A stretch of 46,009 bases of DNA, from assembly GCF_004167665.1 (NCBI RefSeq), contig NZ_SEWE01000040.1:1-46009 (forward strand). The letters run 5' to 3'. Source of the DNA: Hymenobacter persicinus. Lineage in GTDB: Bacteria > Bacteroidota > Bacteroidia > Cytophagales > Hymenobacteraceae. This document shows, in pieces, positions 16,201 through 23,765 of the stretch. Made by a program: the position numbers and the translations under genes. The stretch's first letter is position 1, and each line of letters begins with the position of its first letter. The notes under the pieces are model-generated. The model searched no databases, had not been told where the DNA came from, and was given only the letters and a program-made list of their open reading frames with translations.

Positions 16201-17809
16201 CGGCGCGCTTCACCTGGGCCTGCACGTCGAAGGCCTGCCGGGTTTTGTTCAGGTCGACGGTGCCGGTGGCGCTGATTTGCAGGTTGGGGTCGTTCACGGC
16301 CAGCTTGCCGTCGAAAAACTGCTTGCTGAACTGCCCGTTGGTGGTGATGTTGCGGAAGCGGTAGCCGTTGAGCCAGATGCTCTGCACGGTGGCATTGGCC
16401 TTGAGCCGGGCGCCCTCGGGCCGGAAGCCCACGCCCTCCACGTGCCCGCTCATGGTGATGTCGCGCACCAGGCTCTCGTCGCCGAGCAGCTTGCCGAGCT
16501 GGAAGCCGGTGGTGCGCACCTGCCCCTCGTAGCTGGAGTAGCGCGGGTCGGTCTTGAACTTGATGTTCACGTCCGACACCACGTCGCCGAGGGCGGTTTT
16601 GAAGGCGCCGTTGGCCACGAAGTCGTTGTAGAAACCCAGAAACTCCCCGTTCAGGCGCACCGTGCCCAGGCGCTGCACGTAGGGCCAGCCCGAGGCCGGA
16701 ATGTAGCGCTTGATGTCGCGCCCATCGATGACCGAGGGCTTCAGGCGCATCGAGACGAAGCTTTCCTTCAGGTTGGGCAGGCCCTGCACGTCGATGTTGC
16801 CCACGACGTGGGTTTTGGCCCCGTAGGTAAGGTCAAGGTTCTTGGTGGTGAAGTTTCGGACGTAGCCCTTGGCCTGACCCGAAATCAGCACCGTTTCCTT
16901 CAGGTCGCGCAGGAAGGGCTGGGGCGCAAACTTGGCGATGTCGTCGGAGTATACCCGCGAAGGCTTCAGGCTGGCCGTCACCCGCACCGAGTCGTTGAAG
17001 TCGGTGAAGTTGAGAAAGTGCTGGTAGTCGAAGCGCACGTAGTCGTGGAGCTGGCTGTTGCCCACGCGCAGGTTCAGGTCCTTGAATTCCCAGAACCGGG
17101 TGGCGTAGGTCATGTCGGCCGTCAGCTCCCGCAGGCGGGTTTGGGAGGGGGTATCCACGGCCCGCAGGCCGGCGATGTTGGCGTGAATCGTGTCGGCTTG
17201 CAGGCGCAAACCGCTGGCATCGGCGTAGATGCTGTCGATGTACATGTGGGCGTAGTCCATCGTGCGGCCGTAGTCGGGCGCTTTGGCCACGTTCCGGCGG
17301 TCGAGCACGAAGCGGCCGTTGCGCAGCCCGATGGCTTCGATCTTGAAGTCGAAGGGCTTGCTTTTCTTGGTGGTATCCGAGGGGCCCAGCAGGCGCTTGA
17401 CGGCCCCCAGAAACTCGCTCAGGTTGGTAGAATCGGGCGTTTCGGGGTAGGTGACCAGGGCAAAGCGGGGCTCGCCGAGGGTGAGCTTGCCCACGTGCAG
17501 GTGGCTGGGGTCAAACACCGAAAACAGGCGGATGTCGGCGTCGGCCCGGCCCACGCTGAAGAGCTCATTGCCGCGGCGGTCCAGCACTTGAATGCCCTGG
17601 AGCAGGACCCGCGAAAACGGTCGCACGTCCACGCTGCCGATAATCACGCGCTGTCCGAGCTTTTCGGTAAGCATGGCCGCGGCCCGGTGGGCGAGGTTGG
17701 TTTGTACGCTCGGGATGCGCAGGGCCAGCAGGATTCCGCCCACGGCCAGCCCGACCAGCAGCAGCAGGCCCAGCAGAACTTTAAGGGTGACGGAGAGAAA
17801 GCGCGGCAC
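13235..17809 (-). CDS. tamB: TamB-like translocation and assembly module protein
   Basis: A 1524-residue AsmA/TamB-type protein: one N-terminal membrane helix (~7-31), a very long repetitive beta-rich region that in this family forms a periplasm-spanning hydrophobic groove, and a C-terminal TamB (DUF490) domain (about 1150-1500, including YLRPDGKFRAKLRYETTP). Family members carry phospholipids between the membranes or help assemble outer membrane proteins. Length is normal for Bacteroidota. It is divergent from tsaD, an arrangement common in the phylum. No clear -7 element was found in the 199-bp divergent spacer on this strand. Confidence 0.92.
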   Translation of the reverse strand: MPRFLSVTLKVLLGLLLLVGLAVGGILLALRIPSVQTNLAHRAAAMLTEKLGQRVIIGSVDVRPFSRVLLQGIQVLDRRGNELFSVGRADADIRLFSVFDPSHLHVGKLTLGEPRFALVTYPETPDSTNLSEFLGAVKRLLGPSDTTKKSKPFDFKIEAIGLRNGRFVLDRRNVAKAPDYGRTMDYAHMYIDSIYADASGLRLQADTIHANIAGLRAVDTPSQTRLRELTADMTYATRFWEFKDLNLRVGNSQLHDYVRFDYQHFLNFTDFNDSVRVTASLKPSRVYSDDIAKFAPQPFLRDLKETVLISGQAKGYVRNFTTKNLDLTYGAKTHVVGNIDVQGLPNLKESFVSMRLKPSVIDGRDIKRYIPASGWPYVQRLGTVRLNGEFLGFYNDFVANGAFKTALGDVVSDVNIKFKTDPRYSSYEGQVRTTGFQLGKLLGDESLVRDITMSGHVEGVGFRPEGARLKANATVQSIWLNGYRFRNITTNGQFSKQFFDGKLAVNDPNLQISATGTVDLNKTRQAFDVQAQVKRADLRALGFTTQRITLATTADAHFRGLKLDDLIGTIKLRKSRLGYEGKIVPIDTFDVVSQRLAGQRNLRVRSEVLNLDATGNFNFTTVARDVQTLLTEYRLNFESNEAATAAYYRRKRQRPIPEYEIALNLYLKRANPVLHIFVPQLTLSDYSTVAGSFRNGLTSIFQIGGHFDAVQFDSVKAVNNDFEFTTSKLPYKPEVLAQANITSERQVLPGLGKTEKFYVEGVWDQERINFSTSLAQTGTTNKATINGALAFLPRAIQVVFRQSGVNLLGKDWTIAADNSVLISGKGTEFDIQNLTLSNGAQSVSAQGFISADPGKQLQLALKDFQLATLSSLTTQKIGGRVNATGKISGIYGPLEVTSALNVDSLTLDKTLIGDVRGQGNWHNGTNHLDVDLDVIRGAARVVRLAGTYAPREAEQQLNLTAILDNAPVKLAEPFLNSLFKDMSGTAVGTLRLTGRLAAPILLGDIDVSEGKLTFIYLNTTYTFADRIRFADDGIVLKSIRVRDPLGNSGVIDGTIFEKGFQDMRLDLRATFTKLLVLNTTRKDNELYFGTAYATGDARVRGPADNLVVNVTARSEAGTRLSLPLDNAAKAEKANYIKFVNRNVPDTARVKVPTAASGRVDLAGIRLNFNLTVTPDAYIEILLDESTGDVIRGTATGQLRLNIDTRGDFNMYGAVEIVRGAYNFTLQGLVNKEFVVRPGGTITWNGDPLQGEMNVTAAYTQRTSLAPILQTNSAVVPVTAVMNLTGPLLLPIIRLNLEFNDIPSSLEGELTPFLSALRNDEQELNRQVFSLIVFRQLTSPGSLSSVASFRGQDNAFGNSLGQIISTQLGLLTSQIDPNLEISFNFNGITAEQLQALQVRLSYSFLNGRLRVTREGGFSNSTAVPTGTGGTATTAQASLLGDLSLEYYLRPDGKFRAKLRYETTPRDYSDLSGLSNQTRAGVSLLHTEQFDSFRELFSRKRLSRRAAATRKAREVLNVDDDPRTVM

Positions 17810-18008
17810 GGGAAGCTAAACGGGAAAGGGGAGTCGGGCAGAATACGAAGATGCGCGAATTTAGTCAACGGCGGCCGGGGCAAACTGCTTGCCTAAAGAC
17901 CCGGGTCGTCCGAAAAAGTACGCTAGTGAAGTCAGACTATCTGCAAAATTCCCGGTTTACTGATTTAAACGACCTTTGTACCCGTTGTCAAACGCTGAAC
18001 CTACCAAC

Positions 18009-19019
18009 ATGAGTACCCCCGTTATTCTGGCCATCGAATCTTCCTGCGACGATACCTCGGCCGCCGTTATGGCGGGCGGCGAAATCCTGTCCAACGTGGT
18101 GGCCACCCAGCAAGTGCACGAGCAGTACGGCGGCGTGGTGCCCGAGCTGGCCTCGCGCGCCCACCAGCAGCACCTGATTCCGGTGGTGCAGGAGGCCCTG
18201 CGCCGGGCAAAGGTAACGAAATCCGACCTCGACGCGGTGGCCTTCACCCAGGGGCCGGGCCTGCTGGGCTCGCTCTTGGTGGGCTCCATGTTCGCCAAAA
18301 CCTTCGCCCTGGCCCTCGACAAGCCCCTGATTGCCGTCAACCACATGCGGGCCCACATTCTGGCCCACTTCATCCGGGCTCCGCGGCCGCAGTTCCCGTT
18401 TCTGTGCCTGACCGTCAGCGGGGGCCATACCCAGCTGGTGATTGTGCGCAGCGCCCTCGACATGGAGGTTATCGGCCAGACCATCGACGACGCGGCCGGG
18501 GAGGCCTTTGATAAAACCGCCAAGCTGCTCGGCCTGCCGTACCCCGGCGGCCCCCACCTGGACAAGCAGGCCAAGCTGGGCAACCCCACGCGCTTCCCGT
18601 TTCCGGTGGGGGCCATGCCCGGCTACGACTTCTCGTTTAGCGGGCTCAAAACGGCCGTTATGTACTTTCTGCGCCAGCAAACGGCTCAGAACCCAAATTT
18701 CATCCAGGAAAATCTGGCCGACTTGTGCGCCAGCATCCAGCACACCATCATCCTGACCCTGCTGCGCCAGTTCACCCGCGCCGCCCAGGACCATGGCCTG
18801 ACCCAGCTGGCCCTGGCCGGGGGGGTGGCGGCCAACTCCGGCCTGCGCGCGGCCCTGACCCAGCTAGGGGAGGAGCGGGGCTGGGAAATCTTCATTCCCG
18901 ACTTCGAGTTCTGCACCGACAATGCTGGCATGGTGGCCATGACGGCCCACTTCCAGTTCGAGGCCGGCGCGTTTGCCGACCAGCTCAGCAGCCCCGACCC
19001 GCGCCTGAAACTCACGTAA
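18009..19019 (+). CDS. tsaD: tRNA threonylcarbamoyladenosine transferase TsaD
   Basis: A 336-residue Kae1/Qri7-type enzyme that transfers the threonylcarbamoyl group to A37 of ANN-decoding tRNAs, working with TsaB and TsaE (not in this window). ESSCDDTSAAV at 10-20, the metal-binding NHMRAH at 111-116, SGGHTQL, and the C-terminal GGVAANSGLR and DNAGMVA motifs are all present. The ATG at 18009 gives the family start (MSTPVILAIESS); the frame remains open 33 bp upstream. A weak -7 (GACCTTTG, 17971-17978) lies 31 bp upstream. Confidence 0.97.
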   Translation: MSTPVILAIESSCDDTSAAVMAGGEILSNVVATQQVHEQYGGVVPELASRAHQQHLIPVVQEALRRAKVTKSDLDAVAFTQGPGLLGSLLVGSMFAKTFALALDKPLIAVNHMRAHILAHFIRAPRPQFPFLCLTVSGGHTQLVIVRSALDMEVIGQTIDDAAGEAFDKTAKLLGLPYPGGPHLDKQAKLGNPTRFPFPVGAMPGYDFSFSGLKTAVMYFLRQQTAQNPNFIQENLADLCASIQHTIILTLLRQFTRAAQDHGLTQLALAGGVAANSGLRAALTQLGEERGWEIFIPDFEFCTDNAGMVAMTAHFQFEAGAFADQLSSPDPRLKLT

Positions 19020-19113
19020 GCGCGTTTCTCGCCGCCGGCGCCGAATTTGCGTACTTACGCTACTTCTTGTATTACCCGCCGCGCCGCGCTGCCGGCCGCG
19101 GCACCCTTTGACC

Positions 19114-19587
19114 ATGGCCAAACAAAAAGACGATACCCCCAAGCGCATCAACATCCTAAACCGCCGCGCCAGCTACGAATACAGCTTTCTGGCCAAGTAC
19201 GACGCGGGCATGATGCTGCAGGGCACCGAAATCAAGAGCATCCGCGAGGGCAACGTAAACCTGCAGGACGGCTTCTGCGCCTTTCACGCCGACGGCTCGC
19301 TGTGGGTGCATAACCTGAGCATCTCGCAGTACACGCTCGGCACCTACAACAACCACGAGCCCAAGCGGGAGCGGAAGCTGCTGCTCACCAAAAAGGAGCT
19401 GCGCCAGCTGGCCGGTAAGGCCATAGAGCAGGGCGTGACCATCGTGCCCATCCGCCTGTTTGTCAACGACCGGGGCTTTGCCAAGCTCGAAATAGCGCTG
19501 GCCAAGGGCAAAAAGCTCTACGACAAGCGCGACGACATCAAGGCCAAGGATCAGAAACGCGAAATGGACCGCGCCCGGGAATACTAA
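19114..19587 (+). CDS. smpB: SsrA-binding protein SmpB
   Basis: A 157-residue SmpB, the tmRNA partner that loads SsrA onto stalled ribosomes. NRRASYEYSFLAKYDAGM, GTEIKSIREGNVNLQDGF and the basic C-terminal tail (KKLYDKRDDIKAKDQKREMDR) that enters the mRNA channel are all intact. The ATG at 19114 (MAKQKDD) is preferred to the in-frame ATG two codons earlier. Rightward, 94 bp after tsaD. No ssrA gene is visible in the window. Confidence 0.97.
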   Translation: MAKQKDDTPKRINILNRRASYEYSFLAKYDAGMMLQGTEIKSIREGNVNLQDGFCAFHADGSLWVHNLSISQYTLGTYNNHEPKRERKLLLTKKELRQLAGKAIEQGVTIVPIRLFVNDRGFAKLEIALAKGKKLYDKRDDIKAKDQKREMDRAREY

Positions 19588-19591
19588 GAGG

Positions 19592-19707
19592 GAGTTTGTG
19601 AGATTGTGAAATGGTGCGTTTGCCGTTCTGGTTTGTGCCAATAAAACCGCGAACTTGCCGCTTGATTCTGCATTAGCTCACCCGTTCACTACTCACCATC
19701 TCACCAC
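19592..19707. repeat. Octamer-period hairpin element 3 (between smpB and the C40 peptidase)
   Basis: The left arm is four contiguous 8-mers (19592-19623; GAGTTTGT, then GAGATTGT). The right arm is four 8-mers with a shared TCAC core (19676-19707; CTCACCAT, then CTCACCAC). The arms are loosely complementary. It begins 4 bp after the smpB stop and ends 1 bp before the TTG start of the next gene. It is the only 8-bp member of the set. Confidence 0.65.
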
Positions 19708-19708
19708 T

Positions 19709-20512
19709 TTGGAACACGGAATCTGCGCGCTGAGCGCCGTGCCGGTACGCGCCGAGCCCACCGACAAGGCCGAGCTCATCACCCAGCTGATTTTCGGGGA
19801 GTGCTACACCATCTTGCTCACCCAGGGCAACTGGCACCAGATCCGCATTGCTGCCGACCAGTACGTGGGCTGGATTGATTTCAAGCAGCACCTGCCCGTT
19901 ACGGCCGAGTATTTCGCGGCCTGGAGTGCCCAGGACCACCCGCGCAGCCTCGACGTGGTGCAGATGGTCAGCGACGCGCACACCCGGATTCCGGTTACGC
20001 TGGGCAGCCGCCTGCCGTTCTTCGACGGCATGACCCTGCGCCTGGGCGCGCAAACCATGTTCTACAACGGCGCGGCCACCAACCCGCTCAACGGCCACGG
20101 CCCGAGCGGCCCCGTCGACAAGCGTCTGGCTTTGGTGCAGAAAATGGGGCAGGTGTATCTGAAGTCGCCCTACGTGTGGGGCGGCAAGTCCTTGTTCGGG
20201 CTCGACTGCTCGGGCCTCATGCAGCAGCTCTACGGGTTGATTGGCGTGCAGCTCCCCCGCGACGCCCGCCAGCAGATTGACCACGGCCAGGCCGTGCACT
20301 TCGTATCCCAGACCAAGCCCGGCGACCTAGCCTTCTTCGACAATGCCGACGGGGCCATCGTGCACGTGGGCATTCTGCTCGAGGATCAGCAGATTCTGCA
20401 CGCCAGCGGGGAGGTGCGCATCGACCCGCTCGACCACAACGGCATCTACCACCGCCAGCGCCAGAAGTACTCCCACAAGCTGCGTCTGATCAAGCGCCTG
20501 CTGGCCGACTGA
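19709..20512 (+). CDS. C40 (NlpC/P60) peptidase with SH3-like domain
   Basis: A 267-residue murein endopeptidase-like protein. The N-terminal half has SH3-like segments (PVRAEPTDKAELITQLIFGE; WHQIRIAADQYVGWID). The C-terminal half is an NlpC/P60 catalytic domain with C167 in FGLDCSGL, H219 in IVHVGI and a third polar residue, H231, in LHASG. Such enzymes cut peptide stems of peptidoglycan (D-Glu to diamino acid). No signal peptide is present, so the location is cytosolic or uses a non-standard route. The TTG at 19709 is chosen because homologous architecture starts at M-EHGICALS and no ATG is available; the repeat arm ends 1 bp before it. Confidence 0.88.
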   Translation: MEHGICALSAVPVRAEPTDKAELITQLIFGECYTILLTQGNWHQIRIAADQYVGWIDFKQHLPVTAEYFAAWSAQDHPRSLDVVQMVSDAHTRIPVTLGSRLPFFDGMTLRLGAQTMFYNGAATNPLNGHGPSGPVDKRLALVQKMGQVYLKSPYVWGGKSLFGLDCSGLMQQLYGLIGVQLPRDARQQIDHGQAVHFVSQTKPGDLAFFDNADGAIVHVGILLEDQQILHASGEVRIDPLDHNGIYHRQRQKYSHKLRLIKRLLAD

Positions 20513-20585
20513 GTTGCCGGTGGCGGGTTGCCGGTTATTATTTCAGAACAAACTGGCAACTGGCAACTCGCAACCGGTAACTGTT
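20513..20585. repeat. Heptad hairpin element 4 (after the C40 peptidase)
   Basis: The left arm starts at the base after the stop codon and is four contiguous 7-mers (20513-20540; GTTGCCG twice among them). The right arm is five contiguous 7-mers (20551-20585; AACTGGC twice in tandem, then AACTCGC). The arms pair imperfectly (roughly 17 of 25 by eye). Confidence 0.75.
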
Positions 20586-20614
20586 GTTAATACGCTTAGA
20601 ATCATCTAGCTTTC
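20584..20614 (+). promoter_or_regulatory. Candidate promoter of the HNH gene
   Basis: TTG (20584-20586), a 20-bp spacer, then TAGCTTTC (20607-20614), one mismatch from TAnnTTTG, 32 bp before the ATG. The -33 part overlaps the last heptamer of the repeat. Confidence 0.45.
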
Positions 20615-20645
20615 GCTGTACCCCGATGATTCGACACCCGAGCGT

Positions 20646-21140
20646 ATGGACCAAAAAGTGCTTGTACTGAATGGCGACTATACTGCCATTACGTTGTGCA
20701 GCGTGCAGAAAGCTTTCGTGTTGCTTTATCTCGACAAGGCCGAGATGATAGCCAACTCGGAGCACGGCACGCTGCGGACCATCTCCCACACCTATCCTAA
20801 GCCCAGCATCATCCGGTTGCAACGCTACGTGCGCGTGCCCTACAAAGGCATTGCCCTGAGCCGTCACAACATCATGAAGCGCGACCATTTCGAGTGCCAG
20901 TACTGCGGCTCGACCAAAAACCTGACCCTGGACCACGTGCTGCCCCGGTCGCGCGGGGGCGAGTCGAGCTGGACGAACCTGCTCACGGCCTGCTCGCGCT
21001 GCAACCACGCCAAGGGCCACCGCACCCCCGACGAGGCCGGGCTCCACATCCGGCAAAAGCCCAAAAAACCCACGCTTTCGGGGTTCCTCAAGCTCAGCGC
21101 CGGCACTCTCGACCAGAACTGGCACGCCTATCTGAATTGA
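20646..21140 (+). CDS. HNH endonuclease family protein
   Basis: A 164-residue protein with an HNH nuclease fold: zinc-binding CxxC pairs C84/C87 and C116/C119, the catalytic DH at 96-97 (LTLDHVLPRSRGG) and N111. The N-terminal 70 residues (MDQKVLVLNGDYTAITLCS) are typical of a subfamily widespread in Bacteroidota and cyanobacteria with no assigned substrate. No toxin-antitoxin partner or restriction gene is nearby, so a housekeeping role is more likely than defence (inference). Confidence 0.9.
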   Translation: MDQKVLVLNGDYTAITLCSVQKAFVLLYLDKAEMIANSEHGTLRTISHTYPKPSIIRLQRYVRVPYKGIALSRHNIMKRDHFECQYCGSTKNLTLDHVLPRSRGGESSWTNLLTACSRCNHAKGHRTPDEAGLHIRQKPKKPTLSGFLKLSAGTLDQNWHAYLN

Positions 21141-21150
21141 CCCCCGACCA

Positions 21151-21178
21151 AGCCGACTGCCCTCCAGTCGGCTATTTT
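21151..21178 (+). terminator. Terminator after the HNH gene
   Basis: 8-bp perfect stem (21151-21158 with 21166-21173, AGCCGACT core), a 7-nt loop and then ATTTT. It is 10 bp after the stop codon. Confidence 0.7.
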
Positions 21179-21223
21179 GTGCGGTTTCGCGTTAGAAAGC
21201 ACCGTTCAGCTTTTCCCAACGCC

Positions 21224-22450
21224 ATGATTCGTCGTTCCTGCCTGCGGGCCAGCTTGGGTGCCCTCACCGCGCTGGCGGCCTGCCAGAGTCATCCCGATTC
21301 GGCTGCCACCGCCGACCAAACCGCCGCGCCAACCAAGGCGACTGTTCCGGCGCCCGTGCCAGCTTCGGCCGACTCGGCCGGGACCTGGTACCGCACCTAC
21401 CGCGCCGCGCTGGGCCCCGGCGACAGTATTACGCTGCACCTGCAGCGCTGGCCCCAGTTGCTGGGAGCCGACTCGCGCGGGCACTTTTTCGGCAGCTACA
21501 GCCACGCCGACGGGGAGCCGCTCATCGTGGATGGCAATACGGTGGCGGACCCCGACAGCGTGGTGCTGCGCGACCAAAGCCTGACCACGCTCGACGCCCG
21601 GGACCAGAGCCCGGTGTGGCGGCTGAAGTGGCAAGGAACGGAGCTGGTGGGCACCCGCGCCGGTCGGGCCTTGCGCCTGCGGGCCGCCCGGCCCGCGGGA
21701 AGCCTGGTGCTGCAATCAATCTACCGGCTCGATTCGCTGGCGGCTTTCCCCCAGCGCCGGGAGCCGACGGCGCCCTACGCCCGCTGGAGCCTGCACGCCC
21801 TGCAAACCACAGCTGGCCCCGCCGCCGTAGACGCCGCCCTGCGCCGCGCCCTGCACGGCGACACGCTCGACTCCCAGCCAGCCCCCACGCTGGACGCCCT
21901 ATTTCGGGCGCAGGGCCAGCTTTCCAGCAAAGACTACCGCCGGGAGGCCAACGCCGCTCTGCAGCAGCTGCCGCCCAACGATGCTGCCACCTTCCCCGCC
22001 TTTCTCAACTACGAAGACCAGCGCACCACCGAAGTTTTCTGGAATCAGGGCGGGCTGCTCAGCTTCGGGGTGCAGTTCTATGGCTACGGCGGCGGGGCCC
22101 ACGGCAACTACAACACCAGCGTCGTGACCCTCAACGCGCGCACGGGCCGGGCCCTGCGCTACGCGGACATTTTCCGGCCCGGCGTCAAGGGCGCGCTGCA
22201 GGAGCTGCTCGGCCGCTACGTGCGCCGCAGCCTGGCCCAGCCGCCGGGTACGCCGCTGGAAAAGTTTCTGTTCGTAAAACAGATGCCCGTTACCCACAAC
22301 GTGTACCTGACCAGCGGCGGGGCCGTGTTCGTGTACGGGCCCTACGAAATTGCCTCTTATGCCCAGGGAGAAGTACAAGTTTATGTGCCTTTCCGCGCCC
22401 TGCAGCCGCTATTGCAGCCGGGCCTGCCGGTCGGCGCCCCGGCCAGCTGA
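21224..22450 (+). CDS. DUF3298-type lipoprotein
   Basis: A 408-residue predicted lipoprotein: signal MIRRSCLRASLGALTALAAC with lipobox LAAC and acylated C20. After an Ala/Pro/Thr-rich linker comes a beta-rich region and then a DUF3298/RsiV-like C-terminal domain (GVQFYGYGGGAHGNYNTSVV; RALRYADIFRPG). In other bacteria this domain occurs in anti-sigma factor RsiV, which binds lysozyme, but no sigma factor gene lies alongside, so a lysozyme-sensing role is not supported here. The ATG at 21224 is chosen because the lipoprotein signal starts there. Confidence 0.82.
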   Translation: MIRRSCLRASLGALTALAACQSHPDSAATADQTAAPTKATVPAPVPASADSAGTWYRTYRAALGPGDSITLHLQRWPQLLGADSRGHFFGSYSHADGEPLIVDGNTVADPDSVVLRDQSLTTLDARDQSPVWRLKWQGTELVGTRAGRALRLRAARPAGSLVLQSIYRLDSLAAFPQRREPTAPYARWSLHALQTTAGPAAVDAALRRALHGDTLDSQPAPTLDALFRAQGQLSSKDYRREANAALQQLPPNDAATFPAFLNYEDQRTTEVFWNQGGLLSFGVQFYGYGGGAHGNYNTSVVTLNARTGRALRYADIFRPGVKGALQELLGRYVRRSLAQPPGTPLEKFLFVKQMPVTHNVYLTSGGAVFVYGPYEIASYAQGEVQVYVPFRALQPLLQPGLPVGAPAS

Positions 22451-22573
22451 GCTGCCTATACGGTTTACTGCGAGCCTAGTAGCTTGCTGTAGGTCAGGGC
22501 TAAAGATGAGCTTTCGGTGAAGGTGCAGGCAGCGGCGGTAAACTAACTTCGGCTGGTTGAGGTTGGAATGGGA

Positions 22574-22581
22574 TATCTTTG
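22574..22581 (+). promoter_or_regulatory. -7 element of the desaturase gene
   Basis: TATCTTTG fits TAnnTTTG exactly, 23 bp before the ATG at 22605, giving a short leader of ~15 nt. A poor -33 candidate (TTCG) lies 22 bp upstream. Confidence 0.55.
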
Positions 22582-22604
22582 TGCTTTCCACCCAACAACA
22601 CTTC

Positions 22605-23669
22605 ATGGCAGTTCCCAAGTTTGCCGCGTCCCGCTCGTTTCACGCCGAGCTCAAGCGCAGAATCAATACCTATTTCGAGGAAACCGAAAAATCCACTACC
22701 GGCAACGCCAGCCTGTTTGTGAAGGCCGTGGTGCTGACCCTGACCTTCGTGGTCCTCTACGCCCACCTGGTATTTTTCACCGGTCCGTGGTGGCTGAGCG
22801 TGGCTGAGTGCGTGCTGCTGGGGCTGACCGGCGCGGCCATTGGCTTCAACGTGATGCACGACGGCGCCCACGGCTCGTTCAGCAAAAGCCGCTGGCTGAA
22901 TCAGTTTGCCTCTTTCACCCTCAACGTGATGGGCGGCAACAGCTTCATGTGGAATGCCAAGCACAACCTGATTCACCACATGTACACCAACATCGAGGGC
23001 GTCGACGACGACATCGATGCCCAGCCCTGGCTGCGCCTGAGCTCGACGCAGCCGCGCTACAAGCTGCACCGCTTCCAGCACCTGTACTTCTGGTTTTTCT
23101 ACGCCCTGCTCTTCATTGCCTGGATTTTCTTCATGGACTACCAGAAGTACTTCAAGGGCAAGATCGGGGAGATGCCTATCAAGAAAATGACGGCTTCCGA
23201 CGAAGGCGTGTTCTGGGGCTTTAAGGCCCTGCACCTGCTGCTGTTCGTGGGCCTGCCGATTTACATGGTCGGCTTCGTGAGCTGGCTGGTGGGCTTTCTG
23301 GTGTTTATGGCCGTGGCCGGCTTCTCGCTGAGTCTCGTGTTTCAGCTGGCCCACACCGTGGAGCACGCTGCCTTCCCCGTGCCCCACGAAACGACCGGCA
23401 AGCTCGAAGATGAGTGGGCCATTCACCAGATCAAGACCACGGCCAACTTTGCCACCCACAACCGCGTCATCAGCTGGCTGGTGGGCGGGCTCAACTTCCA
23501 AGTCGAGCACCACCTGTTCCCGACTATTTCGCACGTGCACTACCCGGCCCTGAGCAAAATCGTGCGCCAGGCCTGCGAGGAATTCGGCATCACCTACAAC
23601 GACTACCCCAAGATGCGCTACGCCGTGGCTTCGCACGTGGCCTACCTGCGGGAAATGGGCCGCGCCTAA
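22605..23669 (+). CDS. Membrane fatty acid desaturase
   Basis: A 354-residue integral membrane di-iron desaturase. The three histidine boxes are HDGAH (85-89), HNLIHH (120-125) and QVEHH (299-303); the Gln in place of the first His of box three is the mark of front-end (delta-5/delta-6 type, linoleoyl-CoA) desaturases. No fused cytochrome b5 domain is present, so it needs separate electron carriers. At least two pairs of hydrophobic helices separate the boxes. The likely role is membrane lipid unsaturation, perhaps in cold adaptation (inference). The ATG at 22605 sits just downstream of a -7 element. Confidence 0.93.
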   Translation: MAVPKFAASRSFHAELKRRINTYFEETEKSTTGNASLFVKAVVLTLTFVVLYAHLVFFTGPWWLSVAECVLLGLTGAAIGFNVMHDGAHGSFSKSRWLNQFASFTLNVMGGNSFMWNAKHNLIHHMYTNIEGVDDDIDAQPWLRLSSTQPRYKLHRFQHLYFWFFYALLFIAWIFFMDYQKYFKGKIGEMPIKKMTASDEGVFWGFKALHLLLFVGLPIYMVGFVSWLVGFLVFMAVAGFSLSLVFQLAHTVEHAAFPVPHETTGKLEDEWAIHQIKTTANFATHNRVISWLVGGLNFQVEHHLFPTISHVHYPALSKIVRQACEEFGITYNDYPKMRYAVASHVAYLREMGRA

Positions 23670-23691
23670 CCGCCGCGGCGGGTTGTCCGCG

Positions 23692-23752
23692 TAAAAAGTA
23701 AAAGGGCCCGTTGGCGAAGCAGTGCTTCGCCAACGGGCCCTTTTACTTTTTA
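23692..23752. terminator. Long perfect palindrome, bidirectional terminator
   Basis: Each base from 23692 to 23721 pairs with its mirror in 23723-23752 around a single central G (23722): a 30-bp perfect inverted repeat, much longer than the 14-17 bp stems elsewhere in the window. It sits between the convergent desaturase and hydrolase genes and has an A/T-rich foot in both directions. Confidence 0.92.
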
Positions 23753-23765
23753 TGGCGCTACGAGC

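Noticed and set aside
15236..17896. 886-residue open frame antisense to tamB
   Set aside because: Same high-GC shadow effect; no recognised motif and no start context.
20646..21140. HNH gene as part of a defence or restriction system
   Set aside because: No methyltransferase, helicase or toxin partner adjoins it; neighbours are housekeeping genes.
21224..22450. DUF3298 lipoprotein as an anti-sigma factor (RsiV)
   Set aside because: There is no sigma factor gene next to it and it is a lipoprotein, not a single-pass anti-sigma factor with a cytosolic domain.
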